Of a stretch of 64,000 bases of DNA, positions 11,151 through 24,510 are shown piece after piece. Where the stretch lies: the NCBI GenBank assembly GCA_030620095.1, contig JAUTXW010000143.1, positions 662,501-726,500 of the forward strand. Direction: 5' to 3'. The translations under genes and the position numbers were made by a program. Source of the DNA: Kuschelorhynchus macadamiae. Taxonomy: Eukaryota > Arthropoda > Insecta > Coleoptera > Curculionidae. Every line of letters begins with the position of its first letter. Positions within the stretch are counted from its first letter, which is position 1. Below the pieces are notes generated by a model. That model ran no database searches, was not told the DNA's origin, and saw only the letters and a list, made by a program, of their open reading frames with translations.

Positions 11151-14100
11151 AAAAGATTTTTGTTTGGTAATTATTGTCATTAAATGGTAGCCGTTATTTG
11201 TCAGGGGCTTACTCAAATGGTATTTAAAAGTAAAAAAATAGGGTTTTACTAAGAACTAGGTACACCTGAATTAATGACTTTTTTCGTGACACGCTTTTTT
11301 AATTAATAAGATCATTTTCTCACACGTTTATAGTACTTAGAGTTTTTTTTTAATTAATCTATCACATAATCTCATTTTATTCGTGTTTTTGTGACTTCTA
11401 CTTATGTATTAGTTAGTAGCTGCATACTTTGATAGGAAAATAATAATTTTGATTCAGTTTTATTCATTATTAATCAGAGGCGAGAGAAAAGGTTTAAATG
11501 TAAGAAAATAAGATTTTGTTTAATGATTAAAGTTTTTTTTTTCTCCTTGATTTATTGTTTTCAACCGCAAACGTTTTTGGAATTTTTTTTTTACTTCTTT
11601 AAGACCATAACTATATTTTATCGCAGTGATGCATTTTACATTGTTTCGCTTTGCTGCTACATCCTTGCTACAATTTATTGGCAAAAATGATACTGATGAG
11701 AAGTTTGATTTATATTAACCATTATTAGTCAATGACGTACCTAAAGATAGTTTAGTAGTCAGAAAATGAAATTTAGTTCAAGAACGACTAAATGAATTAT
11801 TTGCTTTTAACACTTTATACTTTAGAGTTGAGCTATCAATATTATGTTTTCCTATTTAAGATATGGTAAAGTCTTGGACATAGCTGGTATTCCCCAAAAT
11901 GTAAAAAGATTCGGGTAAACCTGGATCGTCTGTCAGTTAGTTGAAATGTACCGAAAGTGTTAAAAAATAGTGCTTCAAAAGATAAAAGAAAATGGTTATT
12001 TGAACACAGGCACCCAAATGCTTGGACTCCAACATACAGGTTGCTAAAAACAAGTTTTTTAATATTTTTGCTTTTAGATATTGCTTTGTATATAAGAGTA
12101 ATTACAAGATCAAAAGGCAGTTTGGATAAGTCCCTGTCTACCGCTTATTTTTTATGAACGTTTAAGTTTTGTTTTTTTTTGAGGTACCATACGTTATCCC
12201 GATTTTTTTTGCAATTCTGGGAAAGTTTGACTAGTAAAATAACTGATACGTGCGTTAAAACAGATTTTAATATTTTTCTAAGATGGCTGATCGTATCAAA
12301 ACTCCAAGAAAAAAAACCGTGAAGCATCGCTCAAAAAATTCAAGTTTATTTTTTTTTAAATGCATTTGGTATTACGAACATCGTTAATGAAAGCGAAAAA
12401 AAATAGCAATTAAAATATCTTGTTGTATCATACTTATGCTTACCTTCAAAGCGAAAATATCAGTTTTTAGAATATTGAAAAAAAATCTCTTTAGCAAACG
12501 AAATATTTAAGGACCCACGTTTATATAAATTTTTGGTGCTATTTCTCATAGCAAAAATTGCTTCTAAAAGGTATATATTTCCTGTTGGATAGTTGTATTG
12601 CGAAATGAAAACCATTAGTTGTTTCCTGCTGACAGCTTACTAATAAGAAGTACAGAGTGAAATCAAATCTTATCTTCATTATCTTGAGTAATCCTAATTA
12701 ATAGTAAATATTATTTAAGAACACTTATTATCAGTAGCCTTTTTATTTCCGAAACATATGAAAGCATAATCTTGTTATTTCGAAATAAAACTCGTTGGGT
12801 GGTTGAACTGAAACTTTTTGTCGATCTTTGACCAATTATCTAAGTGACTGAAACACCTATCCAATAAAAAAAATCATCAAGTAGTTACGCCGTAGTTCTT
12901 AGTCAAACTTTGACCAATAAGAAAACATTTTTTTAGTACATTTAAACATCATTTGAGTACGCCCCTGGCTAATAATGGATCACATTTTTTTATATTTGTA
13001 CACAACATTATTTTTTTATATTTGTTACAACGAACCGGGCTTACCGTGACATCGTGCCAGGTATTACAGGGGGTGGAGTCGAAGTTTTTCATTCCACGTT
13101 CTCCAAATATCAAACGCTGTACTTCCACGGTTATTGTACCGCTACAATGACTACCTTTGTTAGTAGCCGGTCTCTCTCTCGGAGTATTGTCCTCTCTAGG
13201 TGGTCGATGATCCAAGTGTGATGCTTGACATTGATTATTGTCCGAAATCGGACCAACGCAAGTAATTTAAAAGTTACATCGAAAATCTATTATTTGGAGA
13301 AACTCAAAACTACAAAAATATTTGGAGGTATGGACAAGTGATTAATAAAACGTACCAAGACACAACAATTCATTGACTGGTTAAGCTGTAGCTCTTAAGC
13401 AAACTTTGGCCGTTAAGCGACTATGCGAAACTCTCTTTAATACCGTGTATAATTGACAGCTAATAAAAATATGAACAGGTTTGAAATTCAGATTGTACAA
13501 AAAAAAATAACTCGATCGAACAACAACAGTGACATCTGGATAGGGTTGCCGGGTAATGTGGTTTCAAACTAAACCAATTATTTTATCTGGGCGGACCAAC
13601 TGTTCAACACTGTATTTTTTCCAAGTTATATTGGAAAATTCTGTTCTAGAAAACATGTTCCCATTTTCGTTATTAATGTATTAGGCAGTCTATTTTATCT
13701 AGGTTTTTGATTCTAAATCTATATTTTTTTTAACTTGTATTTGAGAAAGCTACATAAGTGTTTAAAATAGTACTGTAGTTAATTTTCATGACACTATACC
13801 TGTTTAAATCACAAACAGGTTTCTTTTAAATTATACTATTTGAAACCCTATGGCTACTCATTTTTTTATTTTTATCCGATCATAAATATTAAAATGTACT
13901 CTTACATTTACAATAAAAAAATTATGGCACTATTTGGTAGGATCTACAATGTTTCTTGCAGATTTCTTTTCAGATATGATATTCACATATAGTTAATAAC
14001 ATATTATTATAATATCGTCTATAATTTAACGAATCTTTAATAATATCTAAAGTAATATGAACTATCACCCAGCTAAAATAAGTTTGTCATAGCCATTATT

Positions 14101-14190
14101 ATTTTTCGTTTTTCCTTTTAACAGAAAAGAAAGGTCATGTCCTTGGTAATCGTGAAAAAAATCACCCTCCGAGATGTTTTGCGTTTTAGT
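11151..14190. other. Gene-poor stretch
   Basis: AT-rich DNA. The sequence around 11985-12030 shares a motif (TTTGAACACAGGCACCCAAATG) with the centre of the fold-back element at 25.6-26.0 kb, so a related repeat fragment is likely here. The GC-richer patch at 13020-13210 gives open frames on both strands that match nothing I recognise. Confidence 0.4.
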
Positions 14191-14194
14191 GTTC

Positions 14195-14640
14195 CTAGAA
14201 ACGTTCTCACAGGTCTATCGGTCTGTCTATACGCATCATATCTCAAAAACTGCTGATGTGAAAAACTTTTAATTTGGTCAAAAATCAACGCCCATATGGC
14301 GATGAAATGAAACACTTTGGTAACAAACCAATATAACGGAGCAAAACGACCTCTTTACAAACTGTTTAAAAAATCATTATTAAGGAACTACTTATCAAAT
14401 AAACCTCAAATTTGTACAAAAATCAATTGCGATATAGGGATAAACTGTAAAAATGCTGGTCTGAAGTCATTATGGCGGAACAAAATGGCCGCCTAATGAA
14501 ATGTTTAAAAATCTAGCACCAAAAAAAATTAAGTGTAAAATAGAGATAGATTAGTAGAATTTTAATGTGAATCTTACACGTCAATCGTTTAAATTAAAAC
14601 TTCATTTCCTGCAATAAAAGTTTCTTTTTATAGAGATTCT
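14195..14640 (+). repeat. Interspersed repeat with recurrent 'TATGGCGG/AAAATGGC' motifs, copy 1
   Basis: The copy contains 'GGTCTGTCT', 'TTTGGTCAAAAATCAACG', 'CATATGGCGATGAAATGAAA', 'ATTATGGCGGAACAAAATGG' and ends 'TTTCCTGCAATAAAAG' then 'TTTCTTTTTATAGA'. The same motifs in the same order occur at 24.1-24.5 kb. There is an internal period of roughly 100 bp. Family unknown to me. It directly precedes the Tc1-like relic. Confidence 0.6.
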
Positions 14641-14704
14641 AAGGGGTCGTAGAAGGCAAGTTAGGCCCCAAGGTGCCAAATGGGTCACAAAATCTAAAGG
14701 AACA

Positions 14705-15000
14705 AGAGTAATAATGTGAGGGTATTATGCCTGCTAAACAAACTCCATTGATTTATATTTCAAGTAGTTTAATTGCTCCCAGGTACGTTAATTTTTTGCT
14801 AGAACCTATGGTTGAGTTTTGGAGAGGTGCTTTTTGCGACAATTTTATTTTTATTCAAAATACTGCGCCACCACATACCAGAAGAGTTACCAGAGAGTTT
14901 TTGAAAACAGAAAATGTCACTGTTCTAGACAGGTCTGTCTGTTTGCCGGTCCTAAATCTTTTGGAACACTTGGGAAACAAAAGGAAAATTTAAGTTCAAG
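14705..15000 (+). pseudogene. Tc1-like transposase relic
   Basis: The open frame reads 'IAPRYVNFLLEPMVEFW', then 'FIFIQNTAPPHTRRVTREFL' and 'LNLLEHL'. This is the second half of a Tc1 catalytic domain, whose usual motif around the second catalytic Asp is QDNAPPHT, followed by SPDLNPIEHLW. Here the position of that Asp is Asn (QNTAPPHT), and the SPDLNP block is frameshifted and degraded ('VCLPVLNLLEHL'). The first catalytic Asp region and the N-terminal DNA-binding domains are absent. The fragment is short, dead and of the same superfamily as, but a different family from, the relic at 5-6.5 kb. Confidence 0.8.
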
Positions 15001-15194
15001 AGGTTAATACGTGAAATTCAGAACAGCTCAAAAGTTATCGAGAAATTTTGTTTTCAATCGTCATCGAAATTTTGCATTTTGCTCTCTTTGAACAGCTACT
15101 TCTTTGAGGTTGGTTTTAGGTAAAAGTTTAGATATGTTATAGGCATATATGTATTCCGGCATGCACTTAACCTCAAAATAGTTAGTTAGAAAGT

Positions 15195-15419
15195 GTGGAA
15201 GAACTTACTGAAAAATCAAAACTCCTGAGAAACGACCTCAGGAGCTTTCTCCTCTGCCCCCATATAACACCAGCGATACAAAAAGCTCGTGTTGACCTAA
15301 TGTGTAACTTAACTTCACGAAGTACATTCGCGAGAAGCAGACAAAAACAAATACCTCAACTAAAAAGGCATGCAGAAGAAAGAAGAACCTTCCAAAAAGA
15401 AATCACCAAAATCTACTGA
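15195..15419 (+). CDS. Unrecognised short coding-like stretch
   Basis: A 74-codon open frame begins MEELTEKSKLLRNDLRSFLL. It is hydrophilic, strongly basic towards the C-terminus, and predicted mostly helical from its Lys/Arg/Glu pattern. It follows the Tc1-like relic by about 200 bp. The frame remains peptide-like for some codons after its stop. I do not recognise it. It may be part of a transposon-encoded or lineage-specific protein, or chance. Confidence 0.2.
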   Translation: MEELTEKSKLLRNDLRSFLLCPHITPAIQKARVDLMCNLTSRSTFARSRQKQIPQLKRHAEERRTFQKEITKIY

Positions 15420-18400
15420 AAAAGTGTCGCAAAAGAAACGCAGGCACGAGTTTACTTCTTCAGAATCTGATATATATTATTTTTTTTCTGAAAAATGAGT
15501 GTTTAAAAATTAATTTATAACGGGCCGTAAAATCCATAGCTGTGTTTAAAAAAATATGTTTCCTATAAGCGTGCGCAAAAATTCCGCAAGTATTTGGATG
15601 CAGAAAGATACACTCTCCCGCACTATCACGAGAAAGCACATTTTCTCTGCAATATGATAATTTCCGCACTAGTGTGCCATTTTTTTTACAATTTTGCTCT
15701 AAATTAAAATTTTTGCAATTGAGCAATTTTTAAGGTGCAGTGAAGTAAAATGATTGAATGAATGAATGAATTTTTAAGAGAATTTTCCCTGAGTCTAAAC
15801 TAACTAAACTAAATTTTTTGAGTAAGTTTTTGAACCACGTAACTTTCAAATGGCATATCAAACAATAACGTTTTTCAAAGTCTGACTTATTTTGAGTTTC
15901 ATCGAGCTATTAATGGAAACTGGTAGTTCGATGATTTATTCTCATAATAATAAATTTTCCGTTTAGAAACAAGCGTATGTCATAGCAACTTTTTCAAACG
16001 AAACGTTTGTCAACAGAAAATTGGCACTTAGAACTTTTAGAAGCTATTCTAGCTACTCAAATTACAAATTTAGATTTGTTACTAGTTAAGCCCAGAGACA
16101 GATACGACATTTAGAATATATTTTTAGTGCTTGAGAAAATGAAAAAGTTATTTTACTTTTTTTTTTGCAATTAGGTAAATAATTTAAATAAAAACCATTT
16201 AAGTTTAGATTCGCTATGTTAAAAAGTGTAATAAAAATAAATTAGGACATTTTATAAGGTTGCTATATATTTACAGAAGCAAAATGTTTAGATACAAAAT
16301 AGCTATAATATTTACTAAGGAAGATTTAACCAAAGTTGTGACTAAGGCTTCAGATGAACCTAATCTTCTAATTAAGGTTGTTATTTATTTTAGTTTTTCA
16401 AATACATTTTTCGTGCTCGTAGTAAAAAATCATGTTTCTAACGCATGCGTGAATCCCGGCACTCAGCTGCTTGATTGGACTGAGGGTGGCGTACGGGAAA
16501 GTATAACTTTCCACATTTGTTAAGCAAAAATAACTGGGTATTACTTTCCCGTTTCCGTCTAATTTTTATAATTTTCCGTCTAATTTCCATTTAATTTTTG
16601 ATTTGATAGATGATAAATATTTTTTTTTCTTGGAGTGCCGTACTCGTATTCGGGCACTGGCGATGGATAGTGTGCGATATGTTGTTCCAATAATACAGAA
16701 ATAAAGTACTTTTATCGACAAGCTAACCGTTTCCCAAAAACCCGCAAATAAAAATGACAACGTTCGGACTACTACAAAAATATTCATTCTCAAAAAAAAA
16801 AAGAAGTAACTAAAAATGACTTTATTATAAAAGTATTTTTCATGTACGAAACTCATTAATGTACTTTAGTTTATATACAGTTGATATTAAAGGCATAAAA
16901 TATAATATAGATTAAGAACCGTGTTATTGTATTAAATTAAAAAAAAATTAAATAAATAAATAAAGCCAAAAATAAAACCGAAAAGTACTTTATCATGAAA
17001 GTATTTTTCTTATACATATGGCAATCATATAGTCATAATAATTAAATATTAAAATATTTTATAAACATATTTTAGACTAAAAATCAAATTATTGTACATA
17101 TTGATGAGGACCGTCAATAAAAATGATGATTCCCATGGTATTTATATGTCAAAAATTCGATGAATTTCGTTGAAAAGATATCTGCCTTAACATAAGGTGC
17201 TTGCGTTAATACTAGTTGGGTCTTTCTATATAAATCTTCAAAAATTCAACAGAAAGTTTTAATGAATCTTTTAATAAATTGTTGGCAAATATATTTTGTG
17301 TTGACAGAGTGAGGAGACTTCAAATATAAAAAGAGTTTACGAAAACCTAATCTAACCCAGACTTACTTATTATGATAGGTTTTACATTTACAAGAGACCG
17401 GTATATTTTATTATAATGTGTACTATACCTGAGTCGTAAGAAGCTTTTGCCCCTTTTGCCCCCCCTAAATACGCCTCTGACTTGAGTTGTAATATATTAC
17501 AATATAATTGAGTACATTTGAGTTTAATATCATAACAACGCTCACACAACCTAAGCAGAACCCGGTAATCTCTCTATACTACCATTATAAATAACATAAT
17601 AATTAAATATTAAAATATAAACTTATATAAAGTCAATGTTTATAACAAATTACATTTTAAAGCCTAATATTAAATCGGTAATTAAATCACTTTAAAGGGA
17701 CATTATAAATTATAAATGAACACTTTGTCAAGTGCACTATTTGGTCTTATATTTTATCAAAGATTGACATGGAAATTATTATCACTAATATATAATATAA
17801 TAAGCGCACTCGTATTACTGATAATTTTTGTCAGTTGTCGAATGCAGAATAAGTAAAAAAAAATATGATTGCTCATAATGCTAAATTGATGTTTTCATCT
17901 TAACCTGCATTATTAAAGCTGTTTTGAAAAAAATACGTAGTTTCCCTGGCAAAAGTTGTACCTAATCAGACAATTTTACTTTTCTTAAAAACGTTTATTT
18001 TATGAAAATTTCATCTTTAAGAGTGATCCTATAAATTATCGATAATTTACACTAATGTAAAATCATGACTAATGTCATGACTGACCAAACAAAAGACAAA
18101 TTAGAGAGCGTTTAATTATTAAACCTTAACATGTTTGACCAATAAATGATATTTTCCTTAAGTATAGACTTTTGATTCTTTCTACGTACTTAGTACGATG
18201 CTAAACAGAGGATAGATTGTTTTCTATCTCGCCCAATCAATAAAGACAAGCAAAAGGCCTAAGCATGCAAAAAGGTCATGAAAGGTTATAAACGCAGTTG
18301 TTGACTTTGGCATACTAATTAATATTCTGGGTTTTAGCCTTGAGCTGTTGTCACTCCCTCAGCCATCTTGGATTAAAGGAGCTGAAAATAACTTTTTCGC

Positions 18401-18565
18401 GAATATGTCAATTTCGGTGTGATTTACTTGAAAAATAGTCCGAGATGCAAGGGAATAAAATGGAATGCTCCACTTTTGTACCCTAAAATTCTAGTTATAT
18501 TTTTTGGTTTTGACCTATTTGCACACCACTATTGAATTAGAGTAAACTACGTTATAAGAAGCTAT
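15420..18565. other. Gene-poor AT-rich stretch
   Basis: No supportable gene. Short direct similarities are visible, for example around 16795 and 16965 ('AAAAGTATTTTTC' contexts), and a 24-bp repeat of CATAATAATTAAATATTAAA type near 17033 and 17592. These suggest old tandem or dispersed duplications. Confidence 0.4.
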
Positions 18566-18569
18566 TACT

Positions 18570-18830
18570 TAACTTTAGTTGTCTGTCTGTCGGCCTGTTC
18601 GGTTCAAATTTTTAAAGTTAATTTTGATGAATTTGGTATTGACTGCGGCCATATACATTTTTTCACGTCAATTTTGAGGCAAACATATACTTAGACCAAT
18701 AAAAAATTAATTAACAAATTCGTGCAATGTAGAAAACGTAAAATTATTATTAAACTAAATGCACGCGGTCATTAAACCACATTTTCAAAGTTTTCGCACC
18801 ATATCTTCAAAAATTGGATAAATAGTAAAT
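18570..18830 (+). repeat. Possible divergent copy of the 'GGCGG' repeat family
   Basis: Starts with 'TGTCTGTCTGTCGGCC' and continues with 'GCGGCCATATACATTTT', 'GCACGCGGTCATTAAACC' and 'CACCATATCTTCAAAAATTGG'. This resembles in layout the repeats at 14.2 and 24.1 kb, but with strong divergence. The assignment is tentative. Confidence 0.3.
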
Positions 18831-18964
18831 GACATATGTTTAGTAAGCATGAATAAACCATATACTACCTTAAAATCAGTTGTTATCACCACCGCGAGTT
18901 TATAATATGATTTTAGGGTTTCTCCAATCTACATATTTAATGGTAAATGTTTTATTTTAATATT

Positions 18965-19220
18965 TTTAGCTTGCATTTTAGTTTTATTAGTGTAGTTTTC
19001 CCGATACAACTTTTCCGCAAAGCACTGTATGGAGGAAGTTCCTTGTCTCAGTCTTTTTGAACTCGTTGATGGACATGAGATGATTTTTTCTTCCTCCTCG
19101 TCTTTATTCTCTACAGAACCATCTTTCCTTTAGCCAGTAAACAATTGATTAACTCCAAAAGATTTATTGTCGTCATCAGAGTCTGAAAGAACTTTTGGAA
19201 TGTTTTCACATGACCCTATA
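18965..19220 (-). pseudogene. Coding-like relic, acidic/serine-rich, unrecognised
   Basis: On the minus strand one frame stays open for about 85 codons with a single stop. It includes 'KVLSDSDDDNKSFG', 'ENKDEEEEKIISCPSTSSKR' and 'AEKLYRENYTNKTK'. The acidic Asp/Glu run followed by a polar region looks like real protein rather than AT-rich noise. I do not recognise a family. It may be a fragment of a transposase N-terminus or of a host gene. Confidence 0.25.
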
Positions 19221-21405
19221 ATTTGATTACAACATACAATTTAATTCTATTTTTAAACATCCGCATTCTCGAGATGAATGTTAAAAGTTCTTCAGGACCG
19301 GTTTTTTTTAATGTTTGTTATTTGAGAAATACCATTCTTATTTCTTTTCCATCCTCAATTCTGTAGATTTATTGACATTATTATATCGTGGGCGCTAAAG
19401 AGTAAAATCAAATTGGATTTTTACCAAGAATCTTGCGAAATGTTAATAGCGGAGAGTATTAAGTGGAAGTGGTTCAAAATTTTTATGAAAAATTAATCAA
19501 AGCACAGTTAACGTCAAGTTCATCAAATTATTGTACAGTCGTGGAACCTTTATATATGTACAAAATATCAGATCAATAGGTCAAGTGGAAGTGGTACAAA
19601 GTTGTCTTAAAATATTTGACAGGCGGAAAAGTACAGTTAACTAAAAGCTTATAATAACGCCCTATTTACTCCATCTTCATGTTGGTGTATAGGCGGGTAA
19701 AAATTAAAAACATAAAAACTAAAATTCTATAGACAAAAGAACTATACTTCAATTTATATTTTACTTTATTCGCTTGTAACTCGGAAACTTTTTGTCTAAG
19801 GAAATTAAATTTCACTTAAAATATATAGGACAATTTTATACTTTACTAGGTACTATAAATGAATTATTGTCCACTTAAGTCCAGATTTGCCATTTTCGCG
19901 AAAAGATGATTTTCAGTCTCTTTAACCGAATATGCCGGCGGGAGCGGCAACAAGTCGACTTTTCAGCCTATTTTATACAATATTAGTATGACAAAGTTAA
20001 CAACTGAGCTTAATTGTTCATGATATATTTCCAAAGTAAAAACCTATCTATTGTCACGGCTAATATTTTTCTCTTGAATTTTCTGTAAGTTGGTCTTTAT
20101 TGTAATAAGCTATTCTGCAGTTTTTAGATCTATTTTTGGGCTGACTCTATGTAGTAAAAACGTTTTGTCAAATATAACTTACTTGTTTTTACCTCCCTAT
20201 TAGTGTAATAACCAAGAAGAATTTGTATTACCAAATTAGTGCAAATTAGCTATTTTTCTAATTTTGGACAAGTATTTTGGACTGACCATCTATAACAGGA
20301 TTTTTCTACCAGTGACAAAATTACTTATTTTTACCTCCTTCATAATGCATGTACAAAAAATGGTAATGTTTAATCGGTAACAGAAATCCATTTATCGTGT
20401 TTTGTTTTTTTTCTTTTGGACTTCGTGGGTCTATGTTGGAGCTGCGATAAACTAATTACAAGAGCGGCGATACTAGCGAATCGAGAATGGTTTCATGGTT
20501 TTGTATACTGTGCACTCTGGTCCCCATATAGGTCATAATTCTCAGTAGTGTTTCAATATCCAACCAAGTTGTTTAATAAACAAATAATTACCAATTTACT
20601 TGATATCACCTATCACCTACATAATGAAAATAATTGAAATTTGTTACTTTTTTACATTAGCATTAAATGCTTTCTAGACTAAAAGTCTAAAACGTGAGTT
20701 ATCAACGTGTTTTTAATAGAAGTATATCAGTTACTGAAATTTTCTGATGGTATTGTTTTTAAAAATTAGTTTAGTAATAGAAATACTTTTGCAAGGTAAG
20801 TTTTTATATCTTTTATGTAAAAACAAATTTAGAACAATTAGGAGCCGCAAGCTTTTTTTATATCTTAAGTTAAACAAGGGCAAGACCTGTTAGATATATT
20901 TATTAAATTATATATCTAACAAAGTTTCCCGCCTTGTTCTTTGATCTTCGTACATTTTTTTTAATACTTCTCTTTTATTAATTGGATGGATTTGTATATT
21001 TTAATTTAATTTTTGTTCATCAATTCTAAAAGTAGAACTAACTATTCATTTTTGTGTTTCTTTTCAAAAATACGATTTTGTCAGTTTTTTTATTTTGCAC
21101 AATAATACTTTTCAAGAATGGTTGTTTTTGGAATCTGGATAGGTAAAACAGAAAACGATGTCGGAAATTCTTATATTTTGTAGAAATGTTGCCAAACAGT
21201 GAAGATATAAGTATTGAAAATCTAAGATGAAAATGCGATTATTTATGTTAAAAGATTGAGCGAAATTTTAAGAAGGTTACTTGATTTAAATAGATCATTG
21301 TGGACATATTCTAGACAGGGATAATGCCATCTTTGTATTGACGTTGATAAAACGTAAAACAAATAGATTTCTATAAGATAGAACAAAAGCTTTTACGGCT
21401 TTGTC
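19221..21405. other. No recognised feature
   Basis: AT-rich sequence with no supportable gene or repeat. Confidence 0.45.
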
Positions 21406-21414
21406 AATTAATTG

Positions 21415-21485
21415 TTCAGATCGTGGAGTAAAGATTCCTGAAGATGCCTCGTGCATTCGAAGTCGAAACGTCAAATAGTAATTCC
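21415..21485 (+). mobile_element. Penelope-like element tail with ribozyme-like motif
   Basis: Contains CCTGAAGATGCC, a short insert, then GTCGAAACGTC (CGAAACGTC at 21464-21472). This layout (CUGAWGA-like motif, presumed stem II, then CGAAAC) is the layout of hammerhead-like cores reported in the terminal repeats of Penelope-like elements. No RT or endonuclease coding sequence is attached, so this would be a solitary or heavily truncated end. Confidence 0.4.
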
Positions 21486-22064
21486 CATTTACACATTCTA
21501 ATTCCAAGAATCATGATTTGTTATTTTGATATCCACAAGGCTACTAGAAATAAAAAAGTATCTCTAAAATGTACATAGAATGGCTTAATATTAGAACAAT
21601 AATAGTTTAGAGTCACTTAATGGAGAAGTGCGTATTCCAGTTGCAGATGAAGAACTTAAGCCACGTGGAAGACCTCGAAAGTTGTTCTCTGGATATAGAT
21701 AAACACAAAACGCGGAAGATTAGTAGTTTATGCGATTGCGGATAAATAGATAGTCAAAATTTACAGATGAGAGACAAAATTATCGAAACAACCATTTATA
21801 GTAATAAAAAAATTGCTGGATTATACTGCTAGAAGACTATCAATATACCTGATATAACCAAAAATAACATAATGATGATACAAAATGGGGTTTGACGGCA
21901 GCACAGGGCATAACGAGTTCAACCAGGGTTTTGGCGAAGTGCTGAAAAAGGCAGTTTACATCATTATGTTCCACTTAGGCTGGTTATGAAAAGTTTCATT
22001 AGACAAGGAACAGAGCTTCTTATGTGGAAAAAGTGAGTACTTCCGCACTTATATGAGTACTCCT

Positions 22065-22155
22065 TTTTTATTTTGGTTTGGACCCCTCAAGGAATATAAG
22101 TTTTGTTAACTGTTTTGTCATTAGTCGAAATAAGAAAAAAATTACGTAGTGCTGA
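22065..22155 (+). repeat. Dispersed direct repeat, copy A
   Basis: Shares 'TGGACCCCTCAAGGAATA', 'GTTTTGTTAACTG' and 'TTTGTCATT' in order with 23870-23970, about 1.8 kb away. The repeat is of unknown family. Both copies are preceded by T-rich sequence. Confidence 0.6.
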
Positions 22156-22159
22156 ACAC

Positions 22160-23865
22160 AATACTTGAACTGTCACATAGGTACCTATATCACCACTTAA
22201 TTAGATTTCGTGTGCTAATGAACATCACTGGAAGTACCAAAACTAATTAATTTCCCTCATGCTCGTAGAAAAAGCGTTGTACCTAACACGTGCGGAAAGT
22301 ATTTTTTTCACCCTCGACTGCATATGGAATTCCCTTTGCGTCGATTGGCCAATGTCAGTCACGTGCAAAAAAGTATCAATTTTCCCAATAGTTAGGTGAA
22401 TAGCTATATTCATCAGTATCACTTATTTTGACAAATATTTCGACCTGCACACCAAAGTCCTCACTATACCAGAAGCTTCACTATAAATGACGTATTTATA
22501 ACATGGGTTTTCAGCTTATTTTGTCGCTGCTTTCGTAGTCGTTGTTATCACTTTTCATAGCTTCAATATAAATGCACCCTTGGTACATGGTCTTAAATTG
22601 TATTGAGGTAAATACATAACCCTGATAAGAATCTTTCAGTATTTTCAGTTTAAACTTGGAATCTAATGAAGCTATATATTAAAATAATATGTACTTAAGC
22701 CAAGTTCAACAATACAAGTGCAAAGTGTGACGAATTTTGTTCAACAATGTTTGTAACTTTCAAACACAAACGAAGCAGAATTATTTCCTTTTTTATGAAG
22801 ATTTATATGGAATTATATGCAAAATTCACTTAAAATATATAAAATTGTTAAAATACGAATATGGTAATAAGTATGAACTAATTTTTCGGTGGAATGACTT
22901 TTTTTTCGTGCATACCGTTCCTCACTTGAACTATGTATTATGGTACCACCAGACTGAAATTGTTATTAGTTAATCATGAACCCCAATAATTAAATAAAAA
23001 TTGAGTTTTACGCACGACAAATGTTTTTTAAGATAAATAAATTTAATAATTAGTTAAGGACAAACCGGAGATTCCACAGAAAACTTAGTTCAGTTTTGCT
23101 TATTTAGGCATGAGCACATTTTTTAGGTATACTAACATCAATAAACTTTTCGATCATTTCCGAAAGAGTTCATTTCTAAGATCGCGGCACAAAATTTATA
23201 TAAAATTCTTTAAAGTATATTTTAGGTAGGTCGCTTTTTTTACCAAAAAGTCATAAGCATAGATTCTTGTCACTTTTTACACAAGTCGAGCAATTAAACG
23301 ACTTAAAACTTATATTTTTAAAAGAAAACAGTGATTGTTATAATGTTAGTTTCTTCTTTACATACTTTTAGACAATTCTTCATTTGGACCATAAGAAAAA
23401 GTAGCATTCGCTTTATAGCTTAAATGCGACAATCTCTTTGAGACAATAAGAATTCAATAAAAAAGCAAATACTTTTTTTAAGAATAATCAGATGAAAGTC
23501 CTGAATAACCGATTTGCTTATCAAACAAATACTTCTCTAAATAGCAGGAAAATTTAAAGACAGGTCCTTTATTGTCATTCTTTTATTGACAGTAGTTCAA
23601 TTAGTATTACTCTGTTGACAGTATATATTTTGTTACAGATTAAGATCAGATGCGAATTTCCCTAATACGGTGTGGTACCAGTTTTCATCGTTCATATGGT
23701 CGGTGATCACCTATGAGTTTAGAATGTCGGTACACGTTATTCGTGGTGGTCATGCGGGCGTATTAAAGATAAGTTTAGTATGTAAGAAAAAAAGCGGTAG
23801 TAGTTTAGATAAATTCATGATCAAATTAAAATGCATTTAAATATGTTTGTGTGTGTTGAAAAGGA
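22160..23865. other. No recognised feature
   Basis: AT-rich. A 78-codon plus-strand frame at 22737-22973, rich in Tyr, Phe and Lys, has no recognisable similarity. Confidence 0.4.
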
Positions 23866-23869
23866 ATTT

Positions 23870-23970
23870 TCTTTTATTTTTTTGTTATGGACCCCTCAAG
23901 GAATACGTATATGTTTTGTTAACTGATTTGTCATTGGATACAATAAGAAATAATTTACGCAGTCATGAAA
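23870..23970 (+). repeat. Dispersed direct repeat, copy B
   Basis: Partner of the copy at 22065-22155, about 75 percent similar by eye. The plus-strand open frame of 138 codons that covers this stretch and the following repeat has no recognisable protein similarity and is probably chance. Confidence 0.6.
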
Positions 23971-24114
23971 ATCAAAAAATATTTGGCTCTGTGCTGCAAA
24001 ACTTAAGAATATTTTTTGAATATCAAGAGTTGGATTGTTATTTTGATGCTTCTCTCTCTGACTCTCTCCTCGGGATCCTGGACTTCGAAAAACATGTTCT
24101 CCCAATTCCGTCAA

Positions 24115-24510
24115 TCTTACGGTCTGTTAAATTTCGGTCAAAAATCAAGGATTATATGGGGCTGAAATGGTTACATTTTGGTACAAATTCAATATGGAAA
24201 AAATCATTATTAACAAACCACTTCTCGGATAGACTTCAAAATTTGCGCAAAACTAAAATGTGATATAGAGATAAACTGGTAAATGTTTTGTGTAAATCCA
24301 TTGTGGCGAAACAAAACGGCGGCCTAATGAAATGTGTAAAAAAAATTTTGCGCGAAAATAATTTTTTGAACAGAAAGAGACTGGTAAATTTTTAGTGCGA
24401 ATTATATATGGCAAAACAAAATATCGGTTTAATAAAACGTTTAAAAAATCCGTAGAATTCCGTTTCCTGAAATAAAACCTTCTTTTTATGGAAGAGAATA
24501 ATACATTATA
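24115..24510 (+). repeat. Interspersed 'TATGGCGG' repeat, copy 2
   Basis: Collinear with 14195-14640: 'TTCGGTCAAAAATCAAGG', 'ATATAGAGATAAACTGGTAA', 'GTGGCGAAACAAAACGGCGG', 'CCTAATGAAATG', and the same end 'TTTCCTGAAATAAAA' then 'TTCTTTTTATGGA'. It contains two internal subunits of about 100 bp. Confidence 0.65.

Noticed and set aside
12949..13215. Overlapping frames on both strands in a GC-richer patch
   Set aside because: Neither translation resembles a known transposase or host protein. The composition alone is not enough.
16260..16856. Frames of 87 and 96 codons on opposite strands
   Set aside because: No recognisable domain, typical of chance frames in AT-rich sequence.
23847..24263. 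138-codon plus-strand open frame
   Set aside because: It spans two dispersed repeats (23870-23970 and from 24115), has no recognisable domain and is probably chance.
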